Source: Clostridia bacterium (GTDB taxonomy: Bacteria; Bacillota; Clostridia; Christensenellales; CAG-138). From it: DNA of 64,000 nucleotides. The DNA is taken from contig JAFWJN010000012.1 in the NCBI GenBank assembly GCA_017514685.1, forward strand, positions 1 through 64,000, written 5' to 3'. The notes under the pieces are model-generated. The model made no database searches, was not told the origin of the DNA, and saw only the letters and a list, made by a program, of their open reading frames with translations. Shown here piece after piece: positions 7,337-15,551 of this stretch. Positions within the stretch are counted from its first letter, which is position 1, and each line of letters opens with the position of its first letter. A program made the position numbers and the translations under genes.

Positions 7337-8335
7337 TCAGCAGAGCAGTTCCGCAATCTGTACAGCGTTGGTTGCAGCGCCTTTACGGACCTGATCTCCG
7401 CAGCACCACAAATTCAAGCCGCGATCATCGGTCAGATCCTCACGGATACGTCCGACATAGACGAGATCCTGATCGGAGGTGTCAAGAGGCATCGGATAGA
7501 TCAGATTGGGAAGATCGTCCACGAGCTTACATCCTTTTGCAGAGGCGATCAGTTCCTTTGCATGCTGAACGGAAATCTTTTCTTTTGTTCTAAGCAGAAC
7601 AGAAACGCTGTGGCTTCTGATGACAGGCACACGGGCACAGGTGCAGCTGACTTTCATTTCCGGCAGATGCAGAATTTTACGGCCTTCGTTTTGCATTTTC
7701 ATTTCCTCGGAAGTATAGCCTTTATAAGCTTCACCGCCGATCTGAGGGATAATATTATATGCGATCTGATGAGCGAATACTTTCGGTTCGTAGCTCTCTC
7801 CACGGATATGCGCAGCTACTTCCTCCTCCAGTTCGACAGGACCTGCCGCACCGGCACCGCTGACTGCCTGATAAGAAGAAGCAACGATCGTTTCTATCGG
7901 GCTTTCCTTTGCTAGTGCATAGACGGCTATTAAGGTAATGATGGTTGTGCAATTGGGGTTGGAGATGATGCCCTTATGTAATTTAGCGTCTTCCGGGTTG
8001 ATCTCGGGAACGATCAAAGGCACATCTGGGTCAAGACGGAAAGCGGAAGAATTGTCAATAAAGACAGCGCCAGACTTTTTGATCGCCGGAGCAAACCGCT
8101 TGGCGATATCATTTTCTGCAGCTCCCAGAACGATATCCAGTCCGGAAAAAGCATCGTCTGAAGCTTCTACAATGGTCAGATCCTCTCCTTTGAACGGAAG
8201 TTTCTTTCCGGCGTTTCTGGCAGATGCCAATGGACGCAGAGATGCGACGGGAAAATTCCGTTCCGCTAGGATCTTCATCATTTCACGGCCAACGGCGCCT
8301 GTGGCACCGAGAATTCCGACGTTCAGCTGTTTCAT
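7337..8335 (-). CDS. asd: Aspartate-semialdehyde dehydrogenase
   Basis: Reduces aspartyl phosphate to aspartate semialdehyde with NADPH, the branch point to lysine and to threonine/methionine. Seen: N-terminal Rossmann motif GATGAVG, the active-site cysteine in SNPNCTTI (about 130), SSYQAVSGAG and the catalytic His in VPVIRSHSVSV. 332 residues, the usual length. The start at 8335 was chosen because AGAGGT lies just upstream and the protein then begins MKQLNVGILGATG. An ATG 12 codons further out has no ribosome site and would overlap hom. Confidence 0.95.
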   Translation of the reverse strand: MKQLNVGILGATGAVGREMMKILAERNFPVASLRPLASARNAGKKLPFKGEDLTIVEASDDAFSGLDIVLGAAENDIAKRFAPAIKKSGAVFIDNSSAFRLDPDVPLIVPEINPEDAKLHKGIISNPNCTTIITLIAVYALAKESPIETIVASSYQAVSGAGAAGPVELEEEVAAHIRGESYEPKVFAHQIAYNIIPQIGGEAYKGYTSEEMKMQNEGRKILHLPEMKVSCTCARVPVIRSHSVSVLLRTKEKISVQHAKELIASAKGCKLVDDLPNLIYPMPLDTSDQDLVYVGRIREDLTDDRGLNLWCCGDQVRKGAATNAVQIAELLC

Positions 8336-8367
8336 GAGATTTACCTCTTTTCTGTGATGGATTATAT

Positions 8368-9480
8368 TCAAACTTCAACGGTATAAGGCAGTTTTGCCAA
8401 AAGCGCCGTTGAATCAATTCCGCGCAGTTTGGAAAGAACATAGAAGGCGTTTGCAACAGAGAGACAGCGTACGGTATACGTGCCATTCGCACGGAAAAGC
8501 CAAGGACCTTCCGTTCCGGCATTGTCGATACCGCAATCGTCCAGAGAATGGTCATTGTAGAATGGCGGGCATCCGCGTTTGATTTCCATACAATCGGCGA
8601 GAACATTGGATGCTGTCGGATAATCGCCTGCGCCGGCACCGAAGAAGCTCTGTTTTCCGATATGTTCAGCATACAGGGACACCAGATTATAAATATCGTT
8701 TGTCTGAGCCTCTGTGGTCGCGGAAGGGAACAGGGTAGGGCAGACATAAGCGGAAATGCCGGAACCATGACGCTCGGCGCGGGCACTCAGCTTGAATACG
8801 AGATTCCGTTCTTTCGCCCAGGCGATATCCTCGGAGGAGAGAGTGGAAATGCCTTCGCAGGGGACATCCTGTTCATTTACGGAAATATCAAAAGCAAGAT
8901 TTGCGGATAGAACAAGTTTTCTGCGTGTATCGAATCCTTCCACATCATCGGTCGGATCGGCTTCGGCATATCCGAGTTCCTGAGCCTCTCTCAGCAATTC
9001 CGAATAATCGGCACCGCGGGCTGTCATTTCCGAAAGCATGTAATTGGTGGTGCCGTTCAGGATTCCTTCCACGGCATCCAGACGATCCATCGCGGCAGCG
9101 CGGTTGATGGACGGAAGCCAGGGAATGCCTCCTCCGGCAGCAGCTGTACAGCGCAGACAAACACCGTTCTGCTCGGCAAGCGAAATCAGTTCCTTATAGT
9201 GTGCGCAGACTACCATCTTGTTGGCAGTCACAACATGTTTCTTCGCGTTAAGCGCGGCATAGATATAATCGAAGGCAGGATGCATTCCACCAATCAGTTC
9301 AACAACGGTATCGATCTCAGGATCGTTCAGGATTTCATCAAAAGAATACACGACCTGACACGAAAGACCTTCCCGTTCTCTTCGTGAAAGAAGCGTCTTG
9401 ACACAGAAACCTTCCTGATTCAAAGTAAGCCGGTAGAAACTGGAACCGATCGTACCGAATCCTAAAAGCCCGATATTCAT
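8368..9480 (-). CDS. hom: Homoserine dehydrogenase, without ACT domain
   Basis: Reduces aspartate semialdehyde to homoserine. Seen: N-terminal nucleotide-binding GLLGFGTIG, VTANKMVV, the catalytic-domain segments GILNGTTNYM, EADPTDDVEGFDTRRK and GAGAGDYPTASNVLAD. The protein is 370 residues, shorter than the roughly 430 of the Bacillus enzyme. After the catalytic domain only about 60 residues remain, too few for a full ACT domain, so threonine feedback through that domain is unlikely. First gene of the minus-strand operon hom-asd-pheB, with AGGAGG before the ATG at 9480. Confidence 0.93.
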   Translation of the reverse strand: MNIGLLGFGTIGSSFYRLTLNQEGFCVKTLLSRREREGLSCQVVYSFDEILNDPEIDTVVELIGGMHPAFDYIYAALNAKKHVVTANKMVVCAHYKELISLAEQNGVCLRCTAAAGGGIPWLPSINRAAAMDRLDAVEGILNGTTNYMLSEMTARGADYSELLREAQELGYAEADPTDDVEGFDTRRKLVLSANLAFDISVNEQDVPCEGISTLSSEDIAWAKERNLVFKLSARAERHGSGISAYVCPTLFPSATTEAQTNDIYNLVSLYAEHIGKQSFFGAGAGDYPTASNVLADCMEIKRGCPPFYNDHSLDDCGIDNAGTEGPWLFRANGTYTVRCLSVANAFYVLSKLRGIDSTALLAKLPYTVEV

Positions 9481-9555
9481 AACGCACCAACCTCCTGTAG
9501 AACGACGACTCTTGTGTGTCCGCCGTAGAAAAACACTTGACTTTCAATGAAAAAC

Positions 9556-9584
9556 AATATATCATATGAACCACGAAAAAACAA
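9556..9584 (-). promoter_or_regulatory. Promoter of the hom-asd-pheB operon
   Basis: On the minus strand TTGTTT (9584-9579), 17-nt spacer, TATATT (9561-9556), giving a leader of about 70 nt. The divergent thrC start is at 9635. A plus-strand promoter for thrC must lie within 9570-9625 but only a weak TAAAAT (about 9606) is visible. Confidence 0.6.
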
Positions 9585-9634
9585 GAACTTTTTTTCAATG
9601 CGTTGTAAAATAAAAGTATGAAAGAGGAAGAAAT

Positions 9635-11122
9635 ATGTTTTATCAAAGCAGCCGGAGCGATGACCTGACAGCAACGTCCGCAAAATCGATTCTGGAGGGA
9701 ATTGCGCCGGATGGCGGACTGTATAGCGTAAAAGATCTTGACGGGGTAGGTTTTGACTGGAAAGCAGTACTGAAAATGGATACTCGCTCAATGGCAGTCA
9801 AAATTCTTTCAGCTTTGCTTCCATCCTTTTCCGAAGAAGAAATGAGGGCCATTGTCGAAGCGGGTTATCATGAAAAGTTCGACACAGAAGAACTGACTCC
9901 GACGGTTTCGGTCGGGGAAGATACGATTCTGGAACTGTTCCGCGGGCCGACAAGCGCGTTTAAGGATGTAGCGCTGTCTCTGCTTCCGAGACTGATGGTG
10001 GCTTCCGGACATAAATGCGGAAGCACGGATGAGATCCTGATTCTGACTGCGACAAGCGGAGACACGGGAAAAGCGGCCATGGAAGGCTTCCGGGATGTTC
10101 CAGGCACAAGAATTCTCGTCTTTTATCCATATGGAAGCGTCAGCCAGGTGCAGGAATTGCAGATGACGACACAGGAAGGCAAAAATGTACTGGCATGTGC
10201 GGTAAAGGGAAATTTCGATGACGCACAGCGGGGCGTCAAAAATATATTCGGCAACGCGCTGATCGCAGAAGAACTGAAGAAAAACGCAATCAGACTTTCA
10301 TCTGCCAACTCCATCAATATAGGACGTCTGGCACCGCAGGTGGTCTATTATTTCAAAGCTTATGCGGATCTGATTCAAAAAGGGACGATCCTGCTCGGAG
10401 AGAAAGTAGACTTTTGTGTTCCGACCGGAAATTTCGGAGATATTCTTGCAGGATATTTTGCCAAAGAACTGGGGCTGCCTGTAGGGAAACTGATCTGTGC
10501 GTCGAATGCAAATAATGTTCTGACGGATTTTCTGTCTACAGGACGATTTGACTCCCGGCGGGAATTCTTTAGAACAGAATCACCGTCTATGGATATTCTT
10601 GTTCCCAGCAATCTGGAACGTATGCTTTTTATGCTTTGCAAAGACGCTGCGCAGGTCAGCAACATGATGGCGTCACTGAAATCAGATGGAGTATACGAAG
10701 TACCGGAACAGATCTTTAACCGGCTGACGGATATTTTCTGGCCGGGATGCTGCGGAGATGAGGGTACTGAGCAGTCGATCGGAGAAGTGTGGAAACAGTT
10801 CGGTTATCTGATGGATACCCATACAGCTGTTGCGTGGAATGTCGCACAGCAATATAAAAAAGCGAATCCGGATCATGCCCCTGTTGTGATTCTATCCACG
10901 GCGTCTCCGTATAAGTTCCCTGAAGCGGTTTTAAGGGCAATTGGCGAATCAAAAGGGAAAGATCCGTTTGATGACATGGAGAAACTGAAAGAAGTTACGG
11001 GAACCGCAGTCCCGAAAAATCTTTCCGGATTAAGAGAAAGACCTGTCCGTCACCACGACGTGATAGAATGCAAAGATATGGCGGACTATGTCGTAAAGAT
11101 GGCGCTGAAGAAAGCATGGTGA
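9635..11122 (+). CDS. thrC: Threonine synthase
   Basis: PLP enzyme that turns O-phosphohomoserine into threonine. Seen: N-terminal SILEGIAPDGGLY, the PLP-lysine region GPTSAFKDVALSLLPRL (about 105), ATSGDTGKAA (about 145), and the phosphate-binding cup CVPTGNFGDILAGY (about 265). At 495 residues it belongs to the long (fungal/E. coli-like) class. Start ATG behind AGAGGAAG. Followed by thrH with a 4-nt gap, so the two form an operon that makes threonine from homoserine. Confidence 0.96.
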   Translation: MFYQSSRSDDLTATSAKSILEGIAPDGGLYSVKDLDGVGFDWKAVLKMDTRSMAVKILSALLPSFSEEEMRAIVEAGYHEKFDTEELTPTVSVGEDTILELFRGPTSAFKDVALSLLPRLMVASGHKCGSTDEILILTATSGDTGKAAMEGFRDVPGTRILVFYPYGSVSQVQELQMTTQEGKNVLACAVKGNFDDAQRGVKNIFGNALIAEELKKNAIRLSSANSINIGRLAPQVVYYFKAYADLIQKGTILLGEKVDFCVPTGNFGDILAGYFAKELGLPVGKLICASNANNVLTDFLSTGRFDSRREFFRTESPSMDILVPSNLERMLFMLCKDAAQVSNMMASLKSDGVYEVPEQIFNRLTDIFWPGCCGDEGTEQSIGEVWKQFGYLMDTHTAVAWNVAQQYKKANPDHAPVVILSTASPYKFPEAVLRAIGESKGKDPFDDMEKLKEVTGTAVPKNLSGLRERPVRHHDVIECKDMADYVVKMALKKAW

Positions 11123-11126
11123 GGAT

Positions 11127-11726
11127 ATGAATATCGTATGTCTTGATATGGAAGGCGTTTTAACGCCGGAGATCTGGATCGAATTTTCCAAAGTTAGCGG
11201 AATCCCGGAATTGTCACGTACAACGAGGGATGAACCGGATTATGATAAACTGATGCGATGGCGTATCGGAATTCTAAAAGAACGCGGATTTGGGATAAGG
11301 GAGATACAGAATGTAATTGCCAGGATCGATCCGCTGCCGGGCGCGAGGGAATTCCTGGATGAGTTAAGAAAAAGAACTCAGACGATCATTTTGAGTGATA
11401 CTTTTGAGGAGTTTGCCTTCCCGCTGATTGAGAAACTGGGGATGCCGACGATTTTCTGCAATTCGCTGGAAATCACGGAAAATGGAGAAATCACTGGCAT
11501 CAGAATGCGCTGCAAAGAATCAAAACTGACAACGGTCAAAGCACTGCAATCCATTGGTTTTGATACCATTGCAGTCGGAGACAGCTATAATGACCTCGGA
11601 ATGATCTTAAACAGCAAAGCCGGATTCCTTTTCCGTACAACACCAGCCATCAGAAAAGAGTATCCCATGCTGAAAGCGTTTGAGACCCATGAAGAACTTC
11701 TTGATGCTATCTGTCAAGTCTTGTAA
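11127..11726 (+). CDS. thrH: ThrH: phosphoserine phosphatase / homoserine phosphotransferase
   Basis: A 199-residue HAD-superfamily protein beginning LDMEGVLTPEIW, the ThrH form of HAD motif I with Glu two residues after the nucleophile Asp. Motif II is ILSDTFEEF (about 90), motif III lysine in the CKESKL region (about 130), motif IV VGDSYNDLGM (about 150). In Pseudomonas ThrH dephosphorylates phosphoserine and can pass the phosphate to homoserine, replacing ThrB. Its position directly behind thrC, with no thrB in this window, suggests it makes the phosphohomoserine that ThrC needs. Confidence 0.9.
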   Translation: MNIVCLDMEGVLTPEIWIEFSKVSGIPELSRTTRDEPDYDKLMRWRIGILKERGFGIREIQNVIARIDPLPGAREFLDELRKRTQTIILSDTFEEFAFPLIEKLGMPTIFCNSLEITENGEITGIRMRCKESKLTTVKALQSIGFDTIAVGDSYNDLGMILNSKAGFLFRTTPAIRKEYPMLKAFETHEELLDAICQVL

Positions 11727-11744
11727 AGAAGGTTCCATAGAGAA

Positions 11745-11777
11745 AGGCACCGGTATTTTGCCGGTGCCTGATTTATT
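11745..11777. terminator. Rho-independent terminator between convergent thrH and malQ
   Basis: Perfect 9-bp stem AGGCACCGG/CCGGTGCCT with a 7-nt loop, followed by GATTTATT on the plus strand and TTTCT on the minus strand. It can serve both genes. Confidence 0.8.
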
Positions 11778-11788
11778 GGTAGGATCGA

Positions 11789-13282
11789 TTATTTTGCTTT
11801 TTTCTTCGGACGAATTTCACAGCGTGCTGACATTTCCGCATAGTAGCGGATCCTGTCGCACAGTTCTTTTGTGAAATCGCTCTTCTGTGCACGGTATCTC
11901 CACCAGCCGGTAGAAGAGGGCATATTCATCCGGGATTCATTTCCGAGACCAAGGTAATCCTGCATCGGGATGATCGCAAGTTCCGCCACGGAATTCAGGA
12001 CCCCTCGGATAAAACCGAACGGCATTCCTTCCCGTTCATTCAGACCGAGATAGTTGACAGCAAACTCGATGCATTCCGGTGTTGTATCATCGACCCAGCC
12101 CATAATCGGTGAGTTGTCATGGGTTCCTGTATAGGCGATACAGTGGACAGGGTAATTATGAGGCAGTTCTCTGGAATCCGTCATCGGGTCAAAACCGAAC
12201 TGCATAACTCGCATTCCGGGAAGTCCTGAATCAGAGAGAAGCTTTTTCACTTCAGGCGTCAGGAATCCGAGATCTTCCGCAATCAGGCGGACTGTCGGAC
12301 AATGGGCTTTCAGTGCTCGGATCAGATCCATTCCGGGTGATGGATACCATTTCCCTGGACGGGCATCTTCTGAGCCATAAGGGACAGCCCAGAAGCTTTC
12401 AAGACCACGGAAGTGATCGATTCTGACAACATCAAATCTGGCACCGGTCCGTTCCAGACGATGGCACCACCAGGTAAAATTATCGCGGCGGTGCACATCC
12501 CAGTCGTAAACCGGATTTCCCCAGAGCTGGCCGAGCTCTGTAAAATAATCAGGCGGTACACCGGCCAGAAGACGGGGACGGTGCTGTTCATTCATGCAGA
12601 ACAGATATGGCTGTGTCCATACTTCCACGGAATCATGGGGAACATAGATCGGAAGATCGCCGATGATCGAAATCCCCTTTGCGTAGGCATATGATTTCAG
12701 GGCATCATACTGCTTTGAGAATTCATACTGCAGGAAACACTGAAAATCTATATCATGCACAAGCATCTGCCTGTAGTATGTGATTGCGATCGGTTCTCTC
12801 GATACGATGGCTTCATCATCCCATTCATACCAGGGACGGTTGTCAAAATGGGTCTTGAGCGCCGTAAAAAGAGCGTATTCTTCAAGCCAATCCGAATTCT
12901 GCTCACGGAAAGACAGCATCTTACGCCGGTCGAAGCGTTCAAAAGCCTTCCGGAGAACATCATAGCGGTTTTCCCAGAGTTTTCCGAAATCAACATTTTT
13001 AGGATCGTTGCCCCAGTCACGATCACATTCTTCCTCCGTAAGGAGTCCTTCCTCAACCAGAAGATCAAGATCGATCAAATATGGGTTGCCTGCAAAGGAA
13101 CAAGCACTCTGATAAGGGGAATCGGAATACCCGGTCGGTGTCAGAGGAAGCATCTGCCAGTAACTCTGACCTGACTCCTTCAAAAAATCAACGAATGCAA
13201 AAGCTTCCTTGCCCATGGTCCCGATTCCGTATTTTCCGGGAAGGGACGAGATGTGCATGAGAATACCACAGGAGCGTTTCAT
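11789..13282 (-). CDS. malQ: 4-alpha-glucanotransferase (amylomaltase, GH77)
   Basis: Transfers alpha-1,4-glucan chains and releases glucose in maltodextrin and glycogen metabolism. Seen: N-terminal RSCGILMHISSLPGKYGIG, the substrate-loop region SYWQMLPLTPTGYSDSPYQ (about 40), nucleophile region FDVVRIDHFRG (about 288), general acid Glu in LIAEDLG (about 338) and transition-state Asp in YTGTHDN (about 390). 497 residues, usual. Single gene on the minus strand with its own promoter at 13342. No other maltodextrin genes are adjacent, though the divergent GH31 gene also acts on alpha-glycosides. Confidence 0.96.
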   Translation of the reverse strand: MKRSCGILMHISSLPGKYGIGTMGKEAFAFVDFLKESGQSYWQMLPLTPTGYSDSPYQSACSFAGNPYLIDLDLLVEEGLLTEEECDRDWGNDPKNVDFGKLWENRYDVLRKAFERFDRRKMLSFREQNSDWLEEYALFTALKTHFDNRPWYEWDDEAIVSREPIAITYYRQMLVHDIDFQCFLQYEFSKQYDALKSYAYAKGISIIGDLPIYVPHDSVEVWTQPYLFCMNEQHRPRLLAGVPPDYFTELGQLWGNPVYDWDVHRRDNFTWWCHRLERTGARFDVVRIDHFRGLESFWAVPYGSEDARPGKWYPSPGMDLIRALKAHCPTVRLIAEDLGFLTPEVKKLLSDSGLPGMRVMQFGFDPMTDSRELPHNYPVHCIAYTGTHDNSPIMGWVDDTTPECIEFAVNYLGLNEREGMPFGFIRGVLNSVAELAIIPMQDYLGLGNESRMNMPSSTGWWRYRAQKSDFTKELCDRIRYYAEMSARCEIRPKKKAK

Positions 13283-13341
13283 ATGTATTCCTTTCTGAAC
13301 AAAATTTGAAATAAGGAATCAACTTTCTTATTACGTTTGGT

Positions 13342-13370
13342 ATTATACAAAAAATGAAGGATGTTTACAA
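13342..13370 (-). promoter_or_regulatory. Promoter of malQ
   Basis: On the minus strand TTGTAA (13370-13365), 17-nt spacer, TATAAT (13347-13342), with the ATG about 60 nt downstream. The flanking TTGTAAACATCC resembles half of a catabolite-repression site but lacks the central CG, so I do not call one. Confidence 0.75.
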
Positions 13371-13467
13371 GCATAAAACACAGGTATGAATAGAATTAAC
13401 AGCAGGAATTCATTTGTGTGTCCAGAATAATGATGTTTTGTATCAGATAAAATGACATTAGCGAAAT

Positions 13468-13519
13468 AATGCGAGCAACGCATTGACAGATTGACTTTTT
13501 GATCAACTTTTGCTATCCT
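13468..13519 (+). promoter_or_regulatory. Promoter of the GH31-symporter operon with operator-like dyad
   Basis: TTGACT (13491-13496), 17-nt spacer, TATCCT (13514-13519). Just upstream of the -35 box is the inverted repeat AATGCG-AGCAA-CGCATT (13468-13484), a likely regulator site. No regulator gene is adjacent. The rest of the 13283-13551 gap is AT-rich, with nothing else I can name. Confidence 0.6.
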
Positions 13520-13551
13520 TGTAAAGAACAAGTAAAGAGGAAGAGTGGGAC

Positions 13552-15528
13552 ATGAAAGATCTGATCATCAATGAGCGTTCCTGGCTAATAAAAACGGATG
13601 GAAGGATTGCTGTACAGCATACTCCGGATCAGCCTTTTGCAACAGTTCTTAAAAGAGAGAAGACATATGTAACAGACCGTGGTTCCGTAAAGGAAACGAT
13701 CAGTGTGACGGAAACATCTCCATTGACGGAATTTGAAGAAAAAGGAGAAGAACTGATTTTATCCGGAAGCGGGCATGAGCTCAGAATCTGGATCGAACAA
13801 GCTGAGAGAGGCATTGTTCTTCGTTTCACTGGAGAAAAGGGATTTGCATACCGCTTCAATCTGCCTGCGGAAGAGAAAGAAGCTGTATTCGGCGGCGGAG
13901 AACAGTACCGGCAGGTCAATCTCAGAGGAGAGCAGGTCGTTAATTTCGTATCGGAACATATCACGGTCAAAACAATTCTTGAAAAAGCAATCAAGCCTCG
14001 TTTTATGTACCGGGAAAAGAAGGCTTCAGAGATAGGAAGTTATGCCCCCATGCCTGTGTTTGTTACCGACACAGGACGCTTGATACGCTTTGATGTCGGT
14101 TCCGACGGTGTTTCCGTGTTTCGGAAGGAGCCGTTTTCGTTCACTTTTGATGCGTGCCCCAAAGACCTGACGATATTGTTCGGGGATTCCTTTGAGGAAC
14201 TGCTGACCCGATATACTGAGCGTTATCCGAACAGGATGGGCGTTCCTGAATGGTGCCATGACGGTATGATCCTGGGCGTGCAGGGCGGAACGGAAGCAAT
14301 TCTTTCAAAAGCTTTTGCGATGCTGGACGCAGGGGCAAAGGTATCTGCAGTATGGAGCCAGGACTGGTCAGGCGAAAACCGTACGGTTATGGGAAAACAG
14401 GTCTGGTGGAACTGGGAAGTGGATGAGAGACTCTATCCCGATCTCAAAGGCGCGATTGAGAAGTTGAACCAACGGGGTGTTCGCTTCCTTGCGTATATTA
14501 ATCCTTATCTTGTCAAGGATGGAAGACTGTATGAAGTTTGCAGAGAGAAGGGTTATCTGATCACCAGAACAGACGGTTCTGTTTATCACATCCGATCCAC
14601 GACCTTTGATGCCGGCATGCTGGATCTGACAAACCCTGACGCGGTCCGCTACATCAAGGATGAACTGATCAAAAAGAACATGCTTGATCTTGGGATCAGC
14701 GGATGGATGGCAGACTTCGGAGAATACCTTCCGGTGGATTGTGTGCTTCATGACGGAGATCCGAAAGCACTTCATAATCAGTGGCCGGTTCTCTGGGCAA
14801 AGGTGAACAGGGATGCGATTGAAGAGTCAGGAAAAGATGACATTATGTTCTTCATGAGATCCGGATACCTGGGAATCCAGAATTACGCTCAGATCCTGTG
14901 GAACGGGGATCAGCACACGGATCTGACGAAAGATTACGGGATGCCTTGCGTGATGCCCGCTAGCTTTTCACTGGGCTTTTCGGGGGTTCCGGCCGTCCAT
15001 TGCGATATCGGCGGATTCTTCTCGATCGGCAAGCTGAAACGGAATGAGGAACTATTTACCCGCTGGATGGAAATGTGCACATTCTCACTCATGATGCGCA
15101 GCCATGAATCCATTCGCCCGTGGGCAAACGCTCAGTTTGACGCGCCTTCGGTGATTCCGCACACGGTCCGGCTGACCAATATCTTTGCTGCGCTTAAGCC
15201 TTACCGGCTGGAGCAGGAGATGAAACTGAAAAAAGGAATCCCGCCGATGCGTCCGGATTTCTGGAAGTCGGGCAAGTTCGATGCTTCCAAAGATCCGTAT
15301 TCCTATTTCTTCGGAGAGGACCTTTTCATCTGCCCGGTCATAGAATATAAGGCAAAGCAGAGAAAAGTTTCCCTTCCAGAGGGAGAATGGGTGCATTTGT
15401 GGACGGGGAAACCGTATTCAGGGAATACATCATTTACGATCGACGCACCCGTAGGATATCTTCCTGTGTTTTACAGAAAAGACAGCAGTTATTCGGAACT
15501 GTTTGAATCTATGAAAAATAAGCAATGA
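13552..15528 (+). CDS. GH31 alpha-glycosidase, YihQ (sulfoquinovosidase)-like but with altered sulfonate site
   Basis: 658 residues. An N-terminal beta-sandwich (about 1-230) precedes the (beta/alpha)8 barrel. The order of motifs follows E. coli YihQ: GVQGGT, SQDWSG (about 269), FLAYINPYL, nucleophile Asp388 in GWMADFGEYLP, acid/base Asp453 in WNGDQHTD, DIGGFF. Catalytic residues are intact, so it should be an active retaining alpha-glycosidase. As I recall them, true sulfoquinovosidases share Arg, Trp and Tyr around the sulfonate (E. coli R301, W304, Y508). Here the aligned residues are Gln283, Trp286 and Phe489, so a sulfoquinovoside substrate is doubtful. No signal peptide: it acts in the cytoplasm on a glycoside brought in by the symporter 23 nt downstream. 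Start behind AAGAGGAAG. Confidence 0.88.
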   Translation: MKDLIINERSWLIKTDGRIAVQHTPDQPFATVLKREKTYVTDRGSVKETISVTETSPLTEFEEKGEELILSGSGHELRIWIEQAERGIVLRFTGEKGFAYRFNLPAEEKEAVFGGGEQYRQVNLRGEQVVNFVSEHITVKTILEKAIKPRFMYREKKASEIGSYAPMPVFVTDTGRLIRFDVGSDGVSVFRKEPFSFTFDACPKDLTILFGDSFEELLTRYTERYPNRMGVPEWCHDGMILGVQGGTEAILSKAFAMLDAGAKVSAVWSQDWSGENRTVMGKQVWWNWEVDERLYPDLKGAIEKLNQRGVRFLAYINPYLVKDGRLYEVCREKGYLITRTDGSVYHIRSTTFDAGMLDLTNPDAVRYIKDELIKKNMLDLGISGWMADFGEYLPVDCVLHDGDPKALHNQWPVLWAKVNRDAIEESGKDDIMFFMRSGYLGIQNYAQILWNGDQHTDLTKDYGMPCVMPASFSLGFSGVPAVHCDIGGFFSIGKLKRNEELFTRWMEMCTFSLMMRSHESIRPWANAQFDAPSVIPHTVRLTNIFAALKPYRLEQEMKLKKGIPPMRPDFWKSGKFDASKDPYSYFFGEDLFICPVIEYKAKQRKVSLPEGEWVHLWTGKPYSGNTSFTIDAPVGYLPVFYRKDSSYSELFESMKNKQ

Positions 15529-15551
15529 ACAAAGGGAAAGGATAAGGAAAA

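Noticed and set aside
13355-13375. Catabolite-repression (cre-like) site at the malQ promoter
   Set aside because: Only half the consensus is present and the central CG is missing.
13552-15528. Simple annotation of the GH31 gene as a sulfoquinovosidase
   Set aside because: The Arg and Tyr that contact the sulfonate are replaced, so the name would overstate what the sequence shows.
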